Shown here: piece after piece, positions 45,201 to 53,797 of the stretch
Layout: each line of letters opens with the position of its first letter
Position numbering within the stretch: position 1 is the first letter of the stretch
Origin: Rhodoplanes sp963840055
GTDB lineage: Bacteria > Pseudomonadota > Alphaproteobacteria > Rhizobiales > Xanthobacteraceae
Assembly (NCBI GenBank): GCA_963840055.1
Contig: CAWIXM010000008.1
Span: forward strand, 1-64,000
DNA length: 64,000 nucleotides
Direction: 5' to 3'
Position numbers and translations under genes: made by a program
The notes under the pieces: model-generated
The model's database searches: none
What the model saw: only the letters and a program-made list of their open reading frames with translations
What the model was told of the DNA's origin: nothing

Positions 45201-45700
45201 ACGGACAGCGTCACGCGGTTGAGCAGATCGAGGCTGCCGCGTTCGTCCAGCACGGCGAAATCCGCGGGCGTCTGGGCCTCGAACGGAAAGCGCTGTAGCA
45301 GCCGGGCGCAAAACGCATGAATGGTCTCGACCTTCAGACCGCCGGGCGTTTCGAGCGCCGCCGCGAACAGTTTGCGCGCCCGCGCGCGCGTTGGGGCGCT
45401 GAGGCTGCGTACACCGATGCGCCGCAACTGGTCATCGAGGGCAGGGTCATCGAGCGCGATCCACGCGGCGAGCTGCGCGAACACGCGATTCGCCATGTTC
45501 GCCGCGGCGGCCTTGGTGAAGGTGAGGCAGAGAATCTTTGCCGGATCGACCCCGTCGAGCAGCAGCCTGATCACCCGCTGCGCCAGCACATGCGTCTTGC
45601 CGGAGCCGGCATTGGCCGAGACGAAAGCGGACACGGCGGGGTCGGAGGCGTCCGCCTGCACCGCCGTTATGGCTTGGGGGATGTCACGCGGGCGAGTCAT
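42227..45700 (-). CDS. addA: Double-strand break repair helicase AddA
   Basis: An 1157-residue UvrD/RecB-type helicase-nuclease, partner of AddB in DNA end resection. The motifs are Walker A SANAGSGKTHVLAQ (about residues 28-41), ETIHAFCARLLQRFP, Walker B-like HVLIDEAQDTSPKQW, REFKFSFRSG and VMTVHGAKGLEAPLVIL. The C-terminal RecB nuclease domain has PVSGQVDRL, LIADYKSNR and AQLALYRAVL. The frame is intact. A hicBA pair separates it from addB, and addB itself is broken. Confidence 0.96.
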   Translation of the reverse strand: MTRPRDIPQAITAVQADASDPAVSAFVSANAGSGKTHVLAQRVIRLLLDGVDPAKILCLTFTKAAAANMANRVFAQLAAWIALDDPALDDQLRRIGVRSLSAPTRARARKLFAAALETPGGLKVETIHAFCARLLQRFPFEAQTPADFAVLDERGSLDLLNRVTLSVLLDAAAASEGVLGCALSTALTAAADTRLRELVREAVGRRDALTAWIAHAGGLDVALAKLSRTLNVAPDETRADIETEIVDSPLFPPSEWATVAELCSTSSPNDQDQCERLTQAAQTSGSERIDAYLKVFLTGKFKSRDATLTETLAQKHPALAETLVQERDRVAELHKRRQAVICRDRTAALVTLADAVIKRYAAEKNRRGLLDYDDLIDHALAMLERVDSAWVHYKLDRGIDHVLIDEAQDTSPKQWAIIRRLVEEFTAGEGARAVRRSLFAVGDEKQSIFSFQGAAPKEFARMRRHFDRAHQAAGLAFVTREFKFSFRSGPNVLGAIDAVFEAKEMFASVTSDEDGFPPHEALPDAAPGLVEVWPLIAPEPERDIEGWDAPFDETPETSPRIKLAQKIARTIRAAIDKREWVGGERRPLRAGDVLVLVRQRGPLFEAIIRALKDAGVAVAGADRLKLTEHIAVVDLMALADALLLPDDDLALAIALKSPLFGWDDALLFDLAYGRRSSLRSALTARRGERPEFADAAARLDRCAGVAHTRSPFAFFARLLGAEGGRARILARLGLEAIDALDEFLELALDYERRETPTLQGFLAWLRAAETEIKRDMEIARDEVRVMTVHGAKGLEAPLVILADTIQPPAGPRPPQLLPLPLSGAPDGAPAGLVWAGRKEYDGEALAAARAQALADATDEYRRLLYVGMTRAADRLIVCGCRGKKKPPDGCWHDLVVRGLAGKPGVSEYVSEEHEGSVHIYRKVEIPPTATAPEAVAPTPAHEEPGWLRRAAPVAPAPIAPISPAHALDQELPPGRGPAGVSREAALLRGRLVHRLLQSLPDLAPDRRAEAVRSFLARNAAALTEAELEQIAEETLAILDDPRFAALFAAGSRAEAPIIGRIAPNGGPSRPVSGQVDRLAVTPEQVLIADYKSNRPAPRKLAEIPPAYVAQLALYRAVLTKLYPDRPVRAALVFTDAPRLIELPSEALTAALAHLTSP

Positions 45701-45762
45701 CAGATTCTAGAAAAGATTCCTGCAATGTGTTCCACCGATTGCGGCTGTCACCGGTGCATGCG

Positions 45763-45969
45763 TTACGTCTCAACGTAATCCGCGATCGCGGTCGGTTCGG
45801 GAACGGACAGGCCGTCCTCCTTCAGGCCGGCAATATGGAAGCGAATTGCCTCTACGATGTTCTCTTCCACCGCCGGAACCGTCGCGCCGGTTGCAACGCA
45901 GCCCGGAAGATCGGGCACGTAAGCGGAGTAGTTTCCGTCCGCCTTTTCGATCACGATAGCGTAACGCAT
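45763..45969 (-). CDS. hicB: HicB-type antitoxin
   Basis: A 68-residue HicB: the start MRYAIVIEKADGNYSAYVPD and PGCVATGATVPAVEENIVEA form the partial RNase H-like fold that blocks HicA. No C-terminal DNA-binding domain is visible, as in short HicB forms. Its ATG overlaps the hicA stop (TGATG), so the antitoxin is translated after the toxin gene, the normal HicAB order. Confidence 0.92.
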   Translation of the reverse strand: MRYAIVIEKADGNYSAYVPDLPGCVATGATVPAVEENIVEAIRFHIAGLKEDGLSVPEPTAIADYVET

Positions 45970-46178
45970 CAGCGTGCCTCCTTTAGGCCAGCCTGCTTCA
46001 GTATGCTATTCACTGTGCCGGGCGCTAGATCATCTGACAGATGTCCAGCAATCGTAACGCGACCTGGCTTTGTTGCGTGCTTGAATTGTCGATGACTGCC
46101 ACGCGTCGCAACCAGCGACCAACCGTCTTCTTCGATCAACTTGATTGCGTCTCGCACTTTCAAAGTCAGATCGCCCAT
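45969..46178 (-). CDS. hicA: HicA-type mRNA interferase toxin
   Basis: A 69-residue dsRBD-like toxin: EEDGWSLVATRGSHRQFKHA contains the catalytic His (H29), followed by GRVTIAGHLSDDLAPGTVNS. It cleaves mRNA in a translation-independent way when freed from HicB. It sits 33 bp after the addB stop and is probably carried on the addB-addA transcript. Confidence 0.92.
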   Translation of the reverse strand: MGDLTLKVRDAIKLIEEDGWSLVATRGSHRQFKHATKPGRVTIAGHLSDDLAPGTVNSILKQAGLKEAR

Positions 46179-46210
46179 TCAGTTCAGAAACGAAATCAGC
46201 CGAGGACTTG

Positions 46211-49200
46211 TCACTCCTCTTCTCCCTCTTCGCCCGCGGACCATTCCTTCACGCGCGCGAGATCGTCATAGGTGCCGTAGCGGTTCTTCCACATCGGCAG
46301 GACAAGCGAACGATAGGGCGTCGCTTCCTGCTCGAAACGGCGGACAAGGTCTTTGAGCCGTGCCAACGCATGGTCAGCAGCAGCATCGGGCGTCCGATCC
46401 TTCAGCTCGACCGCGTGCGTCTTTCCCGCCGCGCTCCCTGCCGGTCAGCCGCACGTAGGTGAGCTCCGCCAGTGACGCGTTCCGCGCAATGCCGGGAAAG
46501 CCACCGTTGCGCAGGATCGCGCCTTCGAGCGTAAGCTGCGGGGCGACGCCGATGCGCACCTGCTTGTCGCTCGGGGGCTGGCCGGTCTTGAAGTCGAGGA
46601 TCGCGTAGCGGCCGTCGGCGAGTTGCTCGATCCGGTCGGCGCGCGCGGACAGGCGAAAACTGCGCTCGCCGAGCGGAATGGTCAGGATGCCGCGGATTTC
46701 CGTCTGCGCGCCCGCCATCGCGGCGCGGCGCTCGCGCTCGAACTGCACGAACCAGCGCGCGATCGCCTGGAACCGCGGCCACCAGAAGGCGCGCGCCTCC
46801 GGATAATCGTTGAGTGCGGCAAAATGCTTGCTACCGATGCGGAGCAACTCGGCCAGCGGGTCGTCCGGCAATAGCGTGGGATAGGCCTCGGCGAATTCGC
46901 TGATCGCGTTGTGGATGGCGATGCCGCGATCCTTCGCGCCGGGCGGCAGGTCGACCGGATCGAGCTGGGCGAGATCGAGGATGTGCTTGGCGTAGATCGT
47001 ATAGGGGTCGCGCAGCCAATGCTCGATTTCGGTGACGGACAATGCAGCGTTGGGCGCGCTGCGACGCGGCGGACGGGGTGCAGGGCGGGGCACGCGGCGC
47101 GGCGGATGGTTCGGCCGGTCGAGGCTGCGGGCGAGCGCGAGGTACCGCTCGCCGCGCTTCACCGCTTCATTCCACCGCTCGCCCGCGACTGCCCCCAATC
47201 GTTGCAGGAAGCGGGAGGCGACCGCCGGCGCACCGGCAATCTTCCCCGCGCGCGTGAGCACAACCTCGGGCGCGCCGCTGACCAGCTGGGCAAAATCGTG
47301 CGCCGACAGCCCGACCCGCCGTTCCGGCAGATCGAGGCCGAGCGCGTGGCGCATGCCGCGATTGAGCCAGGGATCGGGGCGCGGCTTGGGCGGCCACACC
47401 TCTTCGACGAGTCCGCCCAGCACCATGCGGTCGACCGTCACAAGGCGGGCTTCGAGCAGGCCGAGAATTTGCACGCGGCTCGCGGTCGACAGGCGGTGGC
47501 CGGATCACACGATCGGCGATCGCCGTACGGAAGAACTCCGGGTAGTCGCCGGTCGTGATCATCAGATCAGCCGCCGCGACTTCCTCGACGATCTCCGCGA
47601 AGGCGGCGTCGAGCGCGGCCCCGTCCGCACCGGCGAGCGCCGGGACCATCTCCAATTCATCTGCGCCGAGTGACTCGACGACATCGCGATGGCGGGCGGC
47701 CAAAATCGTCAACGCGTGCGGCTGGGTCGGATCGAGTTGTTCGAGCGGTGCAAGCGCCGCCGCAAGCCGCCCGACCAGCTCCGCAGCGGACGCGAGATCG
47801 GCCTCGTTGACGAGGACGCGCGGGTCGGCCCGGTGCAAGGCCGAAGGCTGCCCAAGTCTGAGTTTGGCGAGCTCGGTGCGGAAATTCGCGAGCGCCTCGG
47901 CGAGGCCCGTTGTGCCGGCGCGTGGGCGCGGGCCGCGCAGCACCGCGCGCTCGAGCGCCGCGATGGTGCGCGCGTGCGCGTGTTCCTTCGCTCCGAGCCG
48001 GCAGTACGGGTGCTTGAGCAATGCGAGCAGTGTCGCCGGCGCAGCGCCGCCGAGCGCAGTTTCGGCCGCCAGCCGCGCGAATATGGCGGCGGGTGCATCG
48101 GCGAGCGGCTGTCCGCCCGAGTCGGCGATGACGATATTCCACCGCGCGAGCGCCGCCGCCACCCGTCGTGCAAGCGTACGGTCGGGCGTCGCCAGCGCCG
48201 CCGTGCGCTCGGGCGCTTCGACCGCTTCGCGCAGCGCGACGGCGATCGCAAGCGCCTCCTCGTCCGCGTTCGCTGCTTCGATGACGGACAGTCCCGAGAG
48301 GCTTCCCGCGAGCCGTTCGGCAAAACTCGGTTCAGCGAGACGCGTTCGCCACAGATCAGTCGTCTCCGCCGGGCGCAGCGCCTCCGAAACGAGCGCCATA
48401 CGATCATGCGCGGGCGCGAGCCCCAGCACCGTCACCTCGCTGCGGTCGAGGCCGAGTTGCTTCAACAGCCCGTGCATGGCGAATTGGGGGTGCCCGCTTT
48501 CGGGCTCGTCCACGCCGTCCTTTGCCCGATCCGCAGGGCCGGCGATGGCGGCCCAGGACTCCGGGTCGAGATGGGTGTCGAGGCCGGGCAGCACGACGGC
48601 GCCGTGCGGGAGCCGGGCGACCGCTGCGATGAACCGCGCGGTGGCGGGCATCGAACCGGTGGAGCCGGCGACGATCACCGGGCCGTCCGGCTTGCGGGCG
48701 AGGCGGGCGGCTTCCGCCGCGATCACGCGGTCGCGGCGCGCGGCCGGCTCGATCGCTTGGCGCTCGGAAAGGATGCGCGGCCAGTGTTCGCGCGCGATGG
48801 AAAGAAAGTCCAAGGTGAGCTGCCAGTATTTGTCGAGGTCGTCGGGCACGAGCCCACCGAGCCGCTCCCATGGGATCTCGCGCACCGTCATGTCGTCGAT
48901 CAGGCGGGCGAGGTGGTCGGCGAGCGCCAGCGCGGCGGTCGGCGTGCCGACCACGAGCGGCGAGGCGGCGGCGGTTCCGGGGCGCAGGCGCTCGGCAAAG
49001 GCAAGCACTAGCCGCGCGAGCGTCAGGCGACGCGCGAGCCCTGATAGCGTCGGCGGAAGATCGAGCGGCTCCGTCGCCCCCGACGCTTCATCAAAGGCAA
49101 GCTCGTCTTCGTCGATATCGCCGAGCGGGACGATCCGCGGCAGGACGGCAGCTTCGACGCCGAGCACGTCGAGGAAGGCATCGCGGGCGAGCCGGCAGGC

Positions 49201-49359
49201 GCGGCGGGTCGGCAGGTAGAGCGTGGCCGCAGCCAATCCGAGCGGATCGTAGGGGAATAGCGTGGGCGCGAGCGTTCCCGCGGCCAGCGCTTGGATGAGC
49301 GTGGGCAGGAACGGCACGGAAGCCGGGATCGTAAAGACGCGCGGCGTTGCGGGGGCCAT
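46211..49359 (-). pseudogene. addB: Double-strand break repair protein AddB, two frameshifts
   Basis: The N-terminal 620 residues (frame from ATG 49359; start MAPATPRVFTIPASVPFLPT) are helicase-like. Near 47500 the frame changes to GLLEARLVTVDRMVLGGLVE and onward, through the RecB-type nuclease domain (SVTEIEHWLRDPYTIYAKHI, RADRIEQLADGRYAILDFKT). Near 46438 it changes again to AVELKDRTPDAAADHALARL, WKNRYGTYDDLARVKEWS and the stop at 46211. Joined, it would be about 1,048 residues, the family length. Both lesions are single-base. If real, AddAB resection is lost; if artefact, the gene is intact. Confidence 0.85.
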
Positions 49360-49668
49360 GGGGCAATCTTAGCCAGATTCGCGCGCGGCGGCAGAAGCGC
49401 GATCACTGCGTGCGCACCGGCTGCCGGCCTTCTGCGCCAGCATGTGCCGGGCTGGCCGGCCCTCCGGCGCCATTTGGGGCTTCCTTGTGCCGGCGCGACC
49501 TTGCCATTACTGTGTCACGGGTCGGCTGGCGCGGCGTCGGCGCCGGTTCCGGAACGGCAAGTCAAGCAGACATCGGCAGGCTGGGCGGCAAACCGCACGC
49601 CCGGACGCATCAGGTTCGCCAAAGATCCCGGCGCACGAGACAACAGGCCACGAGGAAACATCAGGCGT

Positions 49669-51090
49669 TTGCGCTACATCTCGACCAGGGGCGAGGCTCC
49701 GCCGCTCAACTTTATCGACGTGACGCTCGCCGGGCTCGCCCGCGACGGCGGCCTCTACACGCCAGAAGCCTGGCCGCGGTTGGACGCTGCGACCATCGCC
49801 TCCTTTGCCGGCCGCCCCTATGCGGAGCTCGCCTATGACGTGATTCGGCCTTTCGCCGGTCACGCGCCGGCGGAAGCCGACCTCGCCCGCATGACCCGCG
49901 AGGCCTATGACGGATTCCGCCATCCCGCGGTGACGCCGCTCGTTCAGCTTGCGCCCAACACCTTCGTCCTCGAGCTGTTCCACGGTCCCACGCTCGCGTT
50001 CAAGGACCTGGCGATGCAACTTCTGGCGCGGCTGATGGACCACGGCCTCGCCATGCGGGGCGAACGCACCACCATCGTGGTCGCGACCTCGGGCGACACC
50101 GGCGGGGCGGCGGTGGAGGCTTTTCGCGGGTCCAGCCAGGCCGACCTCTTCGTGCTGTTCCCGCAGGGGCGCATATCCGAGGTGCAGCGCCGCATGATGA
50201 CCACGGCCGCCGCCGACAATGTGCATGCGCTCGCCATCGAAGGAACCTTCGATGATTGCCAGGCGATCGTGAAAGGCTTGTTCAACGATCATGCCTTCCG
50301 CGACCGCGTGCACCTGTCCGGCGTCAACTCGATCAATTTTGCGCGGATTGCCGCGCAGGTGGTGTATTACTTCGCCGCTGCCGTGGCGCTCGGCGCGCCG
50401 CATCGTCAGGTCGCCTTCGCGGTTCCGACCGGGAATTTCGGCGACGTCTTCGCCGGGTATGTTGCGGCGCAGATGGGACTGCCGGTGCACCGCCTCGCGA
50501 TCGCCACGAATGTCAATGATATCCTCGCGCGCATGCTCGCGACCGGGGTCTATCAGGTGCGCGAGGTCGTCGCCACCACGTCGCCAAGCATGGACATCCA
50601 GGTCTCGTCGAATTTCGAGCGGCTGCTGTTCGAAGCCTGCCAGCGCGATGCGCGGCCGATCCGCGCGGTGATGGCTGCGCTCGGAAAATCGCACGCCTTT
50701 TCCGTTCCCGCCCGCGCGCTGGCGGAGATGCGCACTTTGTTCACTGCCGATCGTGCCGATGAAGAGGACACCGCGGCGACGATCCGCACGGTGCGGCGCG
50801 AAACCGGGTATCTGCTCGACCCCCACACCGCCGTCGCCATGGCGGTCGCCGAAAAGGAGGTGCGCGACCCCTCGGTGCCGATGGTCGTGCTCTCGACTGC
50901 GCATCCGGCCAAGTTCCCCGACGCGGTCGAGGCGGCGTGCGGCGTGCGGCCGGCCTTGCCGGACTGGCTCGCCGACCTCGGCGCGCAGGCCGAACGTGTC
51001 ACCGTGTTCGCGCCCGATCAGGCCGCGGTCGCAGCCCACATTCTTGCGCACAGCCGCGCCGCGCGCGACGGCGAAGGAGCAGCCGCATGA
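49669..51090 (+). CDS. thrC: Threonine synthase
   Basis: ThrC converts O-phosphohomoserine to threonine using PLP. I take TTG 49669 as start (473 residues) because the conserved N-terminus begins LRYISTRGEAPPLNFIDVTL; GAGGA lies about 14 bases upstream. The PLP-binding Lys is K112 (PTLAFKDLAMQ). VATSGDTGGAAVEAF and FAVPTGNFGDVFAGYVA bind the cofactor phosphate. It overlaps the M16 peptidase gene by ATGA. Confidence 0.95.
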   Translation: MRYISTRGEAPPLNFIDVTLAGLARDGGLYTPEAWPRLDAATIASFAGRPYAELAYDVIRPFAGHAPAEADLARMTREAYDGFRHPAVTPLVQLAPNTFVLELFHGPTLAFKDLAMQLLARLMDHGLAMRGERTTIVVATSGDTGGAAVEAFRGSSQADLFVLFPQGRISEVQRRMMTTAAADNVHALAIEGTFDDCQAIVKGLFNDHAFRDRVHLSGVNSINFARIAAQVVYYFAAAVALGAPHRQVAFAVPTGNFGDVFAGYVAAQMGLPVHRLAIATNVNDILARMLATGVYQVREVVATTSPSMDIQVSSNFERLLFEACQRDARPIRAVMAALGKSHAFSVPARALAEMRTLFTADRADEEDTAATIRTVRRETGYLLDPHTAVAMAVAEKEVRDPSVPMVVLSTAHPAKFPDAVEAACGVRPALPDWLADLGAQAERVTVFAPDQAAVAAHILAHSRAARDGEGAAA

Positions 51091-52355
51091 CTGTCGAGCT
51101 GACCCGTTTTCCGTCCGGTCTCGTCGTCGTCACCGACGACATGCCTCATCTCGAGACGGCGTCGCTCGGCGTCTGGGTCAGTTGCGGCAGCCGGTACGAG
51201 CGCCCCGACGAGCACGGCATCTCGCATTTTCTCGAACACATGGCGTTCAAAGGAACCGAGCGACGCTCGGCCCGGCAGATCGCCGAACAGATCGAGGCGG
51301 TGGGCGGCGACCTGAACGCCGCGACCGGCGTGGAAGTAACCGCCTATTACGCGCGCATGCTCAAGACGGACGTGCCGCTCGCGCTCGATGTGCTCGCCGA
51401 CATCCTGTCGCATCCGCGCTTCGATCCGGATGAGATCGAGCGCGAAAAGAATGTGATCATTCAGGAGATCGGCGCGCTCGAGGACACGCCGGACGATCTC
51501 GTGTTCGACTTCCTGCAGGCGACCGCCTTCGCCAATCAACCGGTCGGGCGTTCAATTCTCGGCACGCCGGAGACGGTGCGCTCGGTTGATACGGGCAAAC
51601 TGCGCGCCTATCTCGCCCGCAACTATCGTGCGCCGTCGACCGTAGTGGCGGCGGCGGGCGCGGTTGAACATGCCGCGATCGTCGACGAGGTCGAGCGGCT
51701 GTTTGCCCAATTTGCCGGGCCTGCGCCCGCCCGCCCCGAGTCGGCGACGTTCAAGGGGGGCGTCCATATCGAGCGGCGCGATCTCGAACAAGTGCATATC
51801 GCCCTCGCGCTTGAAGGCCTGCCGCAACGCGACCCGGCGCTCTACAGCCTTCAGGTCTTCACCAATGTTCTTGGCGGCGGCATGTCCTCACGCCTGTTTC
51901 AGGAAGTGCGCGAGGAGCGCGGTCTCTGCTATTCGATCTACACATTCCACTCGCCCTATGCGGACACCGGCATGTTCGGTCTCTATGCGGGCACCGACGC
52001 TGCCGATGCGGCGGAACTCATGCGCGTCATCGTCGGCGAGATGGAGGCGGCCGCCGCGGGGCTGACCGAAGCGGAGGTCGCGCGCGCCAAGGCGCAAATG
52101 AAGACGGGTCTCCTGATGGCCCTGGAAAGCTCGGGCGCGCGCGCCGAACAACTCGCTCGCCACATGATCATTCACGGCCGGGTTATTCCGGTTGCGGAAA
52201 TCATCGCGTTGGTCGACGGCGTCACCGTGGACAGCGCGCGCGCGGCCGGCCAGGCGTTGATGTCGCGCAGCCGCCCGGCGGTGGCCGCCCTTGGGCCGGG
52301 CGGTCTTGAAAGGGCCGCAGCAATCGCGGAAAGTCTCACCCTAAAGGCGGCGTGA
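51087..52355 (+). CDS. M16 family zinc metallopeptidase
   Basis: A 422-residue processing-peptidase-like enzyme. The inverted zinc motif HxxEH (H47, E50, H51 in ISHFLEHMAFKG) is followed by the third ligand E127 (KNVIIQEIGALED), 76 residues on as the family requires. The second half carries the M16_C domain. It is related to the mitochondrial MPP beta subunit; in bacteria it likely degrades or trims peptides. It is coupled to thrC by ATGA, a conserved pairing in alphaproteobacteria. Confidence 0.94.
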   Translation: MTVELTRFPSGLVVVTDDMPHLETASLGVWVSCGSRYERPDEHGISHFLEHMAFKGTERRSARQIAEQIEAVGGDLNAATGVEVTAYYARMLKTDVPLALDVLADILSHPRFDPDEIEREKNVIIQEIGALEDTPDDLVFDFLQATAFANQPVGRSILGTPETVRSVDTGKLRAYLARNYRAPSTVVAAAGAVEHAAIVDEVERLFAQFAGPAPARPESATFKGGVHIERRDLEQVHIALALEGLPQRDPALYSLQVFTNVLGGGMSSRLFQEVREERGLCYSIYTFHSPYADTGMFGLYAGTDAADAAELMRVIVGEMEAAAAGLTEAEVARAKAQMKTGLLMALESSGARAEQLARHMIIHGRVIPVAEIIALVDGVTVDSARAAGQALMSRSRPAVAALGPGGLERAAAIAESLTLKAA

Positions 52356-52396
52356 TCCGGCGGCCAGGCCTGGGCCGGCATCGATTACAGACACCC

Positions 52397-52984
52397 ATGG
52401 CGTTCTTTCGCACCGTCAGCTTTTCCGAGCAGACCGCGACCATCGAGGGGGCGGGCGTGGTTTTGCGCCCGCCGTTCATGACCGACTACGAGGAATGGGC
52501 GGCGTTGCGCGAGAAAAGCCGCGAATTCCTCACGCCGTGGGAGCCGACCTGGCCGGTCGACGACTTGAGCCGCAGCGCTTTTCGCCGGCGGCTAAGGCGC
52601 TATGCGGAGGATCAACGCAGCGATCAGTCCTACGCGTTCTTCATCTTTTGCTCGGAAGGGCGCGGATTGGTGGGCGGGCTGACGCTTGCCAATGTTCGGC
52701 GCGGCGTCGCGCAGGCCGGGAGTATCGGCTATTGGATCGGCGCGCCCTTCGCGCGGCGCGGCTATATGCGTGCGGCGGTGTGCGCGATCGCGCCCTATTC
52801 GTTCTCGGTGTTGCGCCTGCACCGCCTGGAAGCCGCTTGTATTCCGACCAACCGTGCCTCGATCGGCCTGTTGGAATCATGCGGCTTTACCCGCGAGGGC
52901 TTTGCGCGCGAGTATTTGTGCATCAACGGGACCTGGCAGGACCATCTGCTCTATGCCCGACTCAAGGACGATCCGCAGCCATGA
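52397..52984 (+). CDS. RimJ/RimL-type GNAT acetyltransferase
   Basis: A 195-residue acetyltransferase. IEGAGVVLRPPFMTDYEEWA begins the RimJ-like fold. The acetyl-CoA loop is GYWIGAPFARRGYMRAAV, and the end has RLEAACIPTNRASIGLLESC and GFAREYLCINGTWQDH. The family acetylates protein N-termini (RimJ acts on S5) or small amines; the substrate is unknown here. ATG 52397 is chosen; an earlier in-frame start at 52352 overlaps nothing useful. It is the third gene of thrC-M16-GNAT and overlaps the next gene by ATGA. Confidence 0.9.
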   Translation: MAFFRTVSFSEQTATIEGAGVVLRPPFMTDYEEWAALREKSREFLTPWEPTWPVDDLSRSAFRRRLRRYAEDQRSDQSYAFFIFCSEGRGLVGGLTLANVRRGVAQAGSIGYWIGAPFARRGYMRAAVCAIAPYSFSVLRLHRLEAACIPTNRASIGLLESCGFTREGFAREYLCINGTWQDHLLYARLKDDPQP

Positions 52985-53781
52985 GTAGGAAAGGACGATG
53001 CGATTGCGCTAGCGACGGGTTTGCGCCGCGCGTGGCTCAGGGGGTGAAGCCGTCAGGGTGGACCGCCGCCGCTCGGCCGACAGGTACGCTCGCCGGGCGG
53101 GGGCGCGCCTATCGGCGATCGGCGATCGGCCTCGTGGTTCTTGCCCTGGCCGCCGGGTGCTCTTCCACCGAGGATATAATTAACAAGTACTCCCAGCCGG
53201 CTTCATCGCCGTCCTTCACTGAACGCTTCCGTAATCTCTTTGGCGGCGGTTCGGACAACACTGCAGCTGCTAACTCGAAAGCAACCGAGTCCGCATCCTC
53301 TGGCTCAACCGAGGTCGATTGTCCATCGATCGACATTCGGAAAGGTGCGGGAACCCTGCAGATGAACGCGCCCGGCAACGATCAAGCGATGGGGGTGCGT
53401 TATCAGGCGACCTTTTCGCGCACCGCGCGGCAATGCGCGGCGGAAGGTGGCAATCTCTCCATCAAGGTCGGGGTGCAAGGACGCGTGATCCTCGGTCCCG
53501 CCGGCTCGGCGGGCGACACGACGATTCCGCTGCGCTACGCGCTTGTGCAGGAAGGAATCGAACCGAAGACGATCTGGACGAAGCTCTATCTTGTGCAGGT
53601 CTCGATTCCGCAGGACCAGTCGAATGTGCTCTTTACCCATGTGAACGAGGACATGACGGTGCCGATGCCGTCGACCGATGAGCTCAGCCGCTACGTGATC
53701 TATGTCGGTTTCGATCCAAAAGGCCTTGCCGAGGAAAAACAGAAAAAGCCGCGACGCGGACAGAAGCACACGTCCCGGTGA
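52981..53781 (+). CDS. Outer-membrane or periplasmic lipoprotein, function unknown
   Basis: A 266-residue frame with a lipobox at C60 (SAIGLVVLALAAGCSS), so the protein is likely lipidated after export. From ATG 52981 the signal region would be unusually long; GTG 53044 is a plausible later start. The mature part has a Ser/Ala-rich linker and a beta-rich domain (DCPSIDIRKGAGTLQM onward) with CPxxxIxxG-like start. This resembles lipoproteins found beside RimJ-like genes in Rhizobiales. The tail is Lys/Arg-rich. Confidence 0.75.
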   Translation: MSRKGRCDCASDGFAPRVAQGVKPSGWTAAARPTGTLAGRGRAYRRSAIGLVVLALAAGCSSTEDIINKYSQPASSPSFTERFRNLFGGGSDNTAAANSKATESASSGSTEVDCPSIDIRKGAGTLQMNAPGNDQAMGVRYQATFSRTARQCAAEGGNLSIKVGVQGRVILGPAGSAGDTTIPLRYALVQEGIEPKTIWTKLYLVQVSIPQDQSNVLFTHVNEDMTVPMPSTDELSRYVIYVGFDPKGLAEEKQKKPRRGQKHTSR

Positions 53782-53797
53782 ATACGGGATTGCCGCC

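Noticed and set aside
43814..45298. Long plus-strand frames opposite addA and addB (also 47555-49219)
   Set aside because: These are shadow frames caused by high GC at third positions. The minus strand has clear helicase and nuclease motifs.
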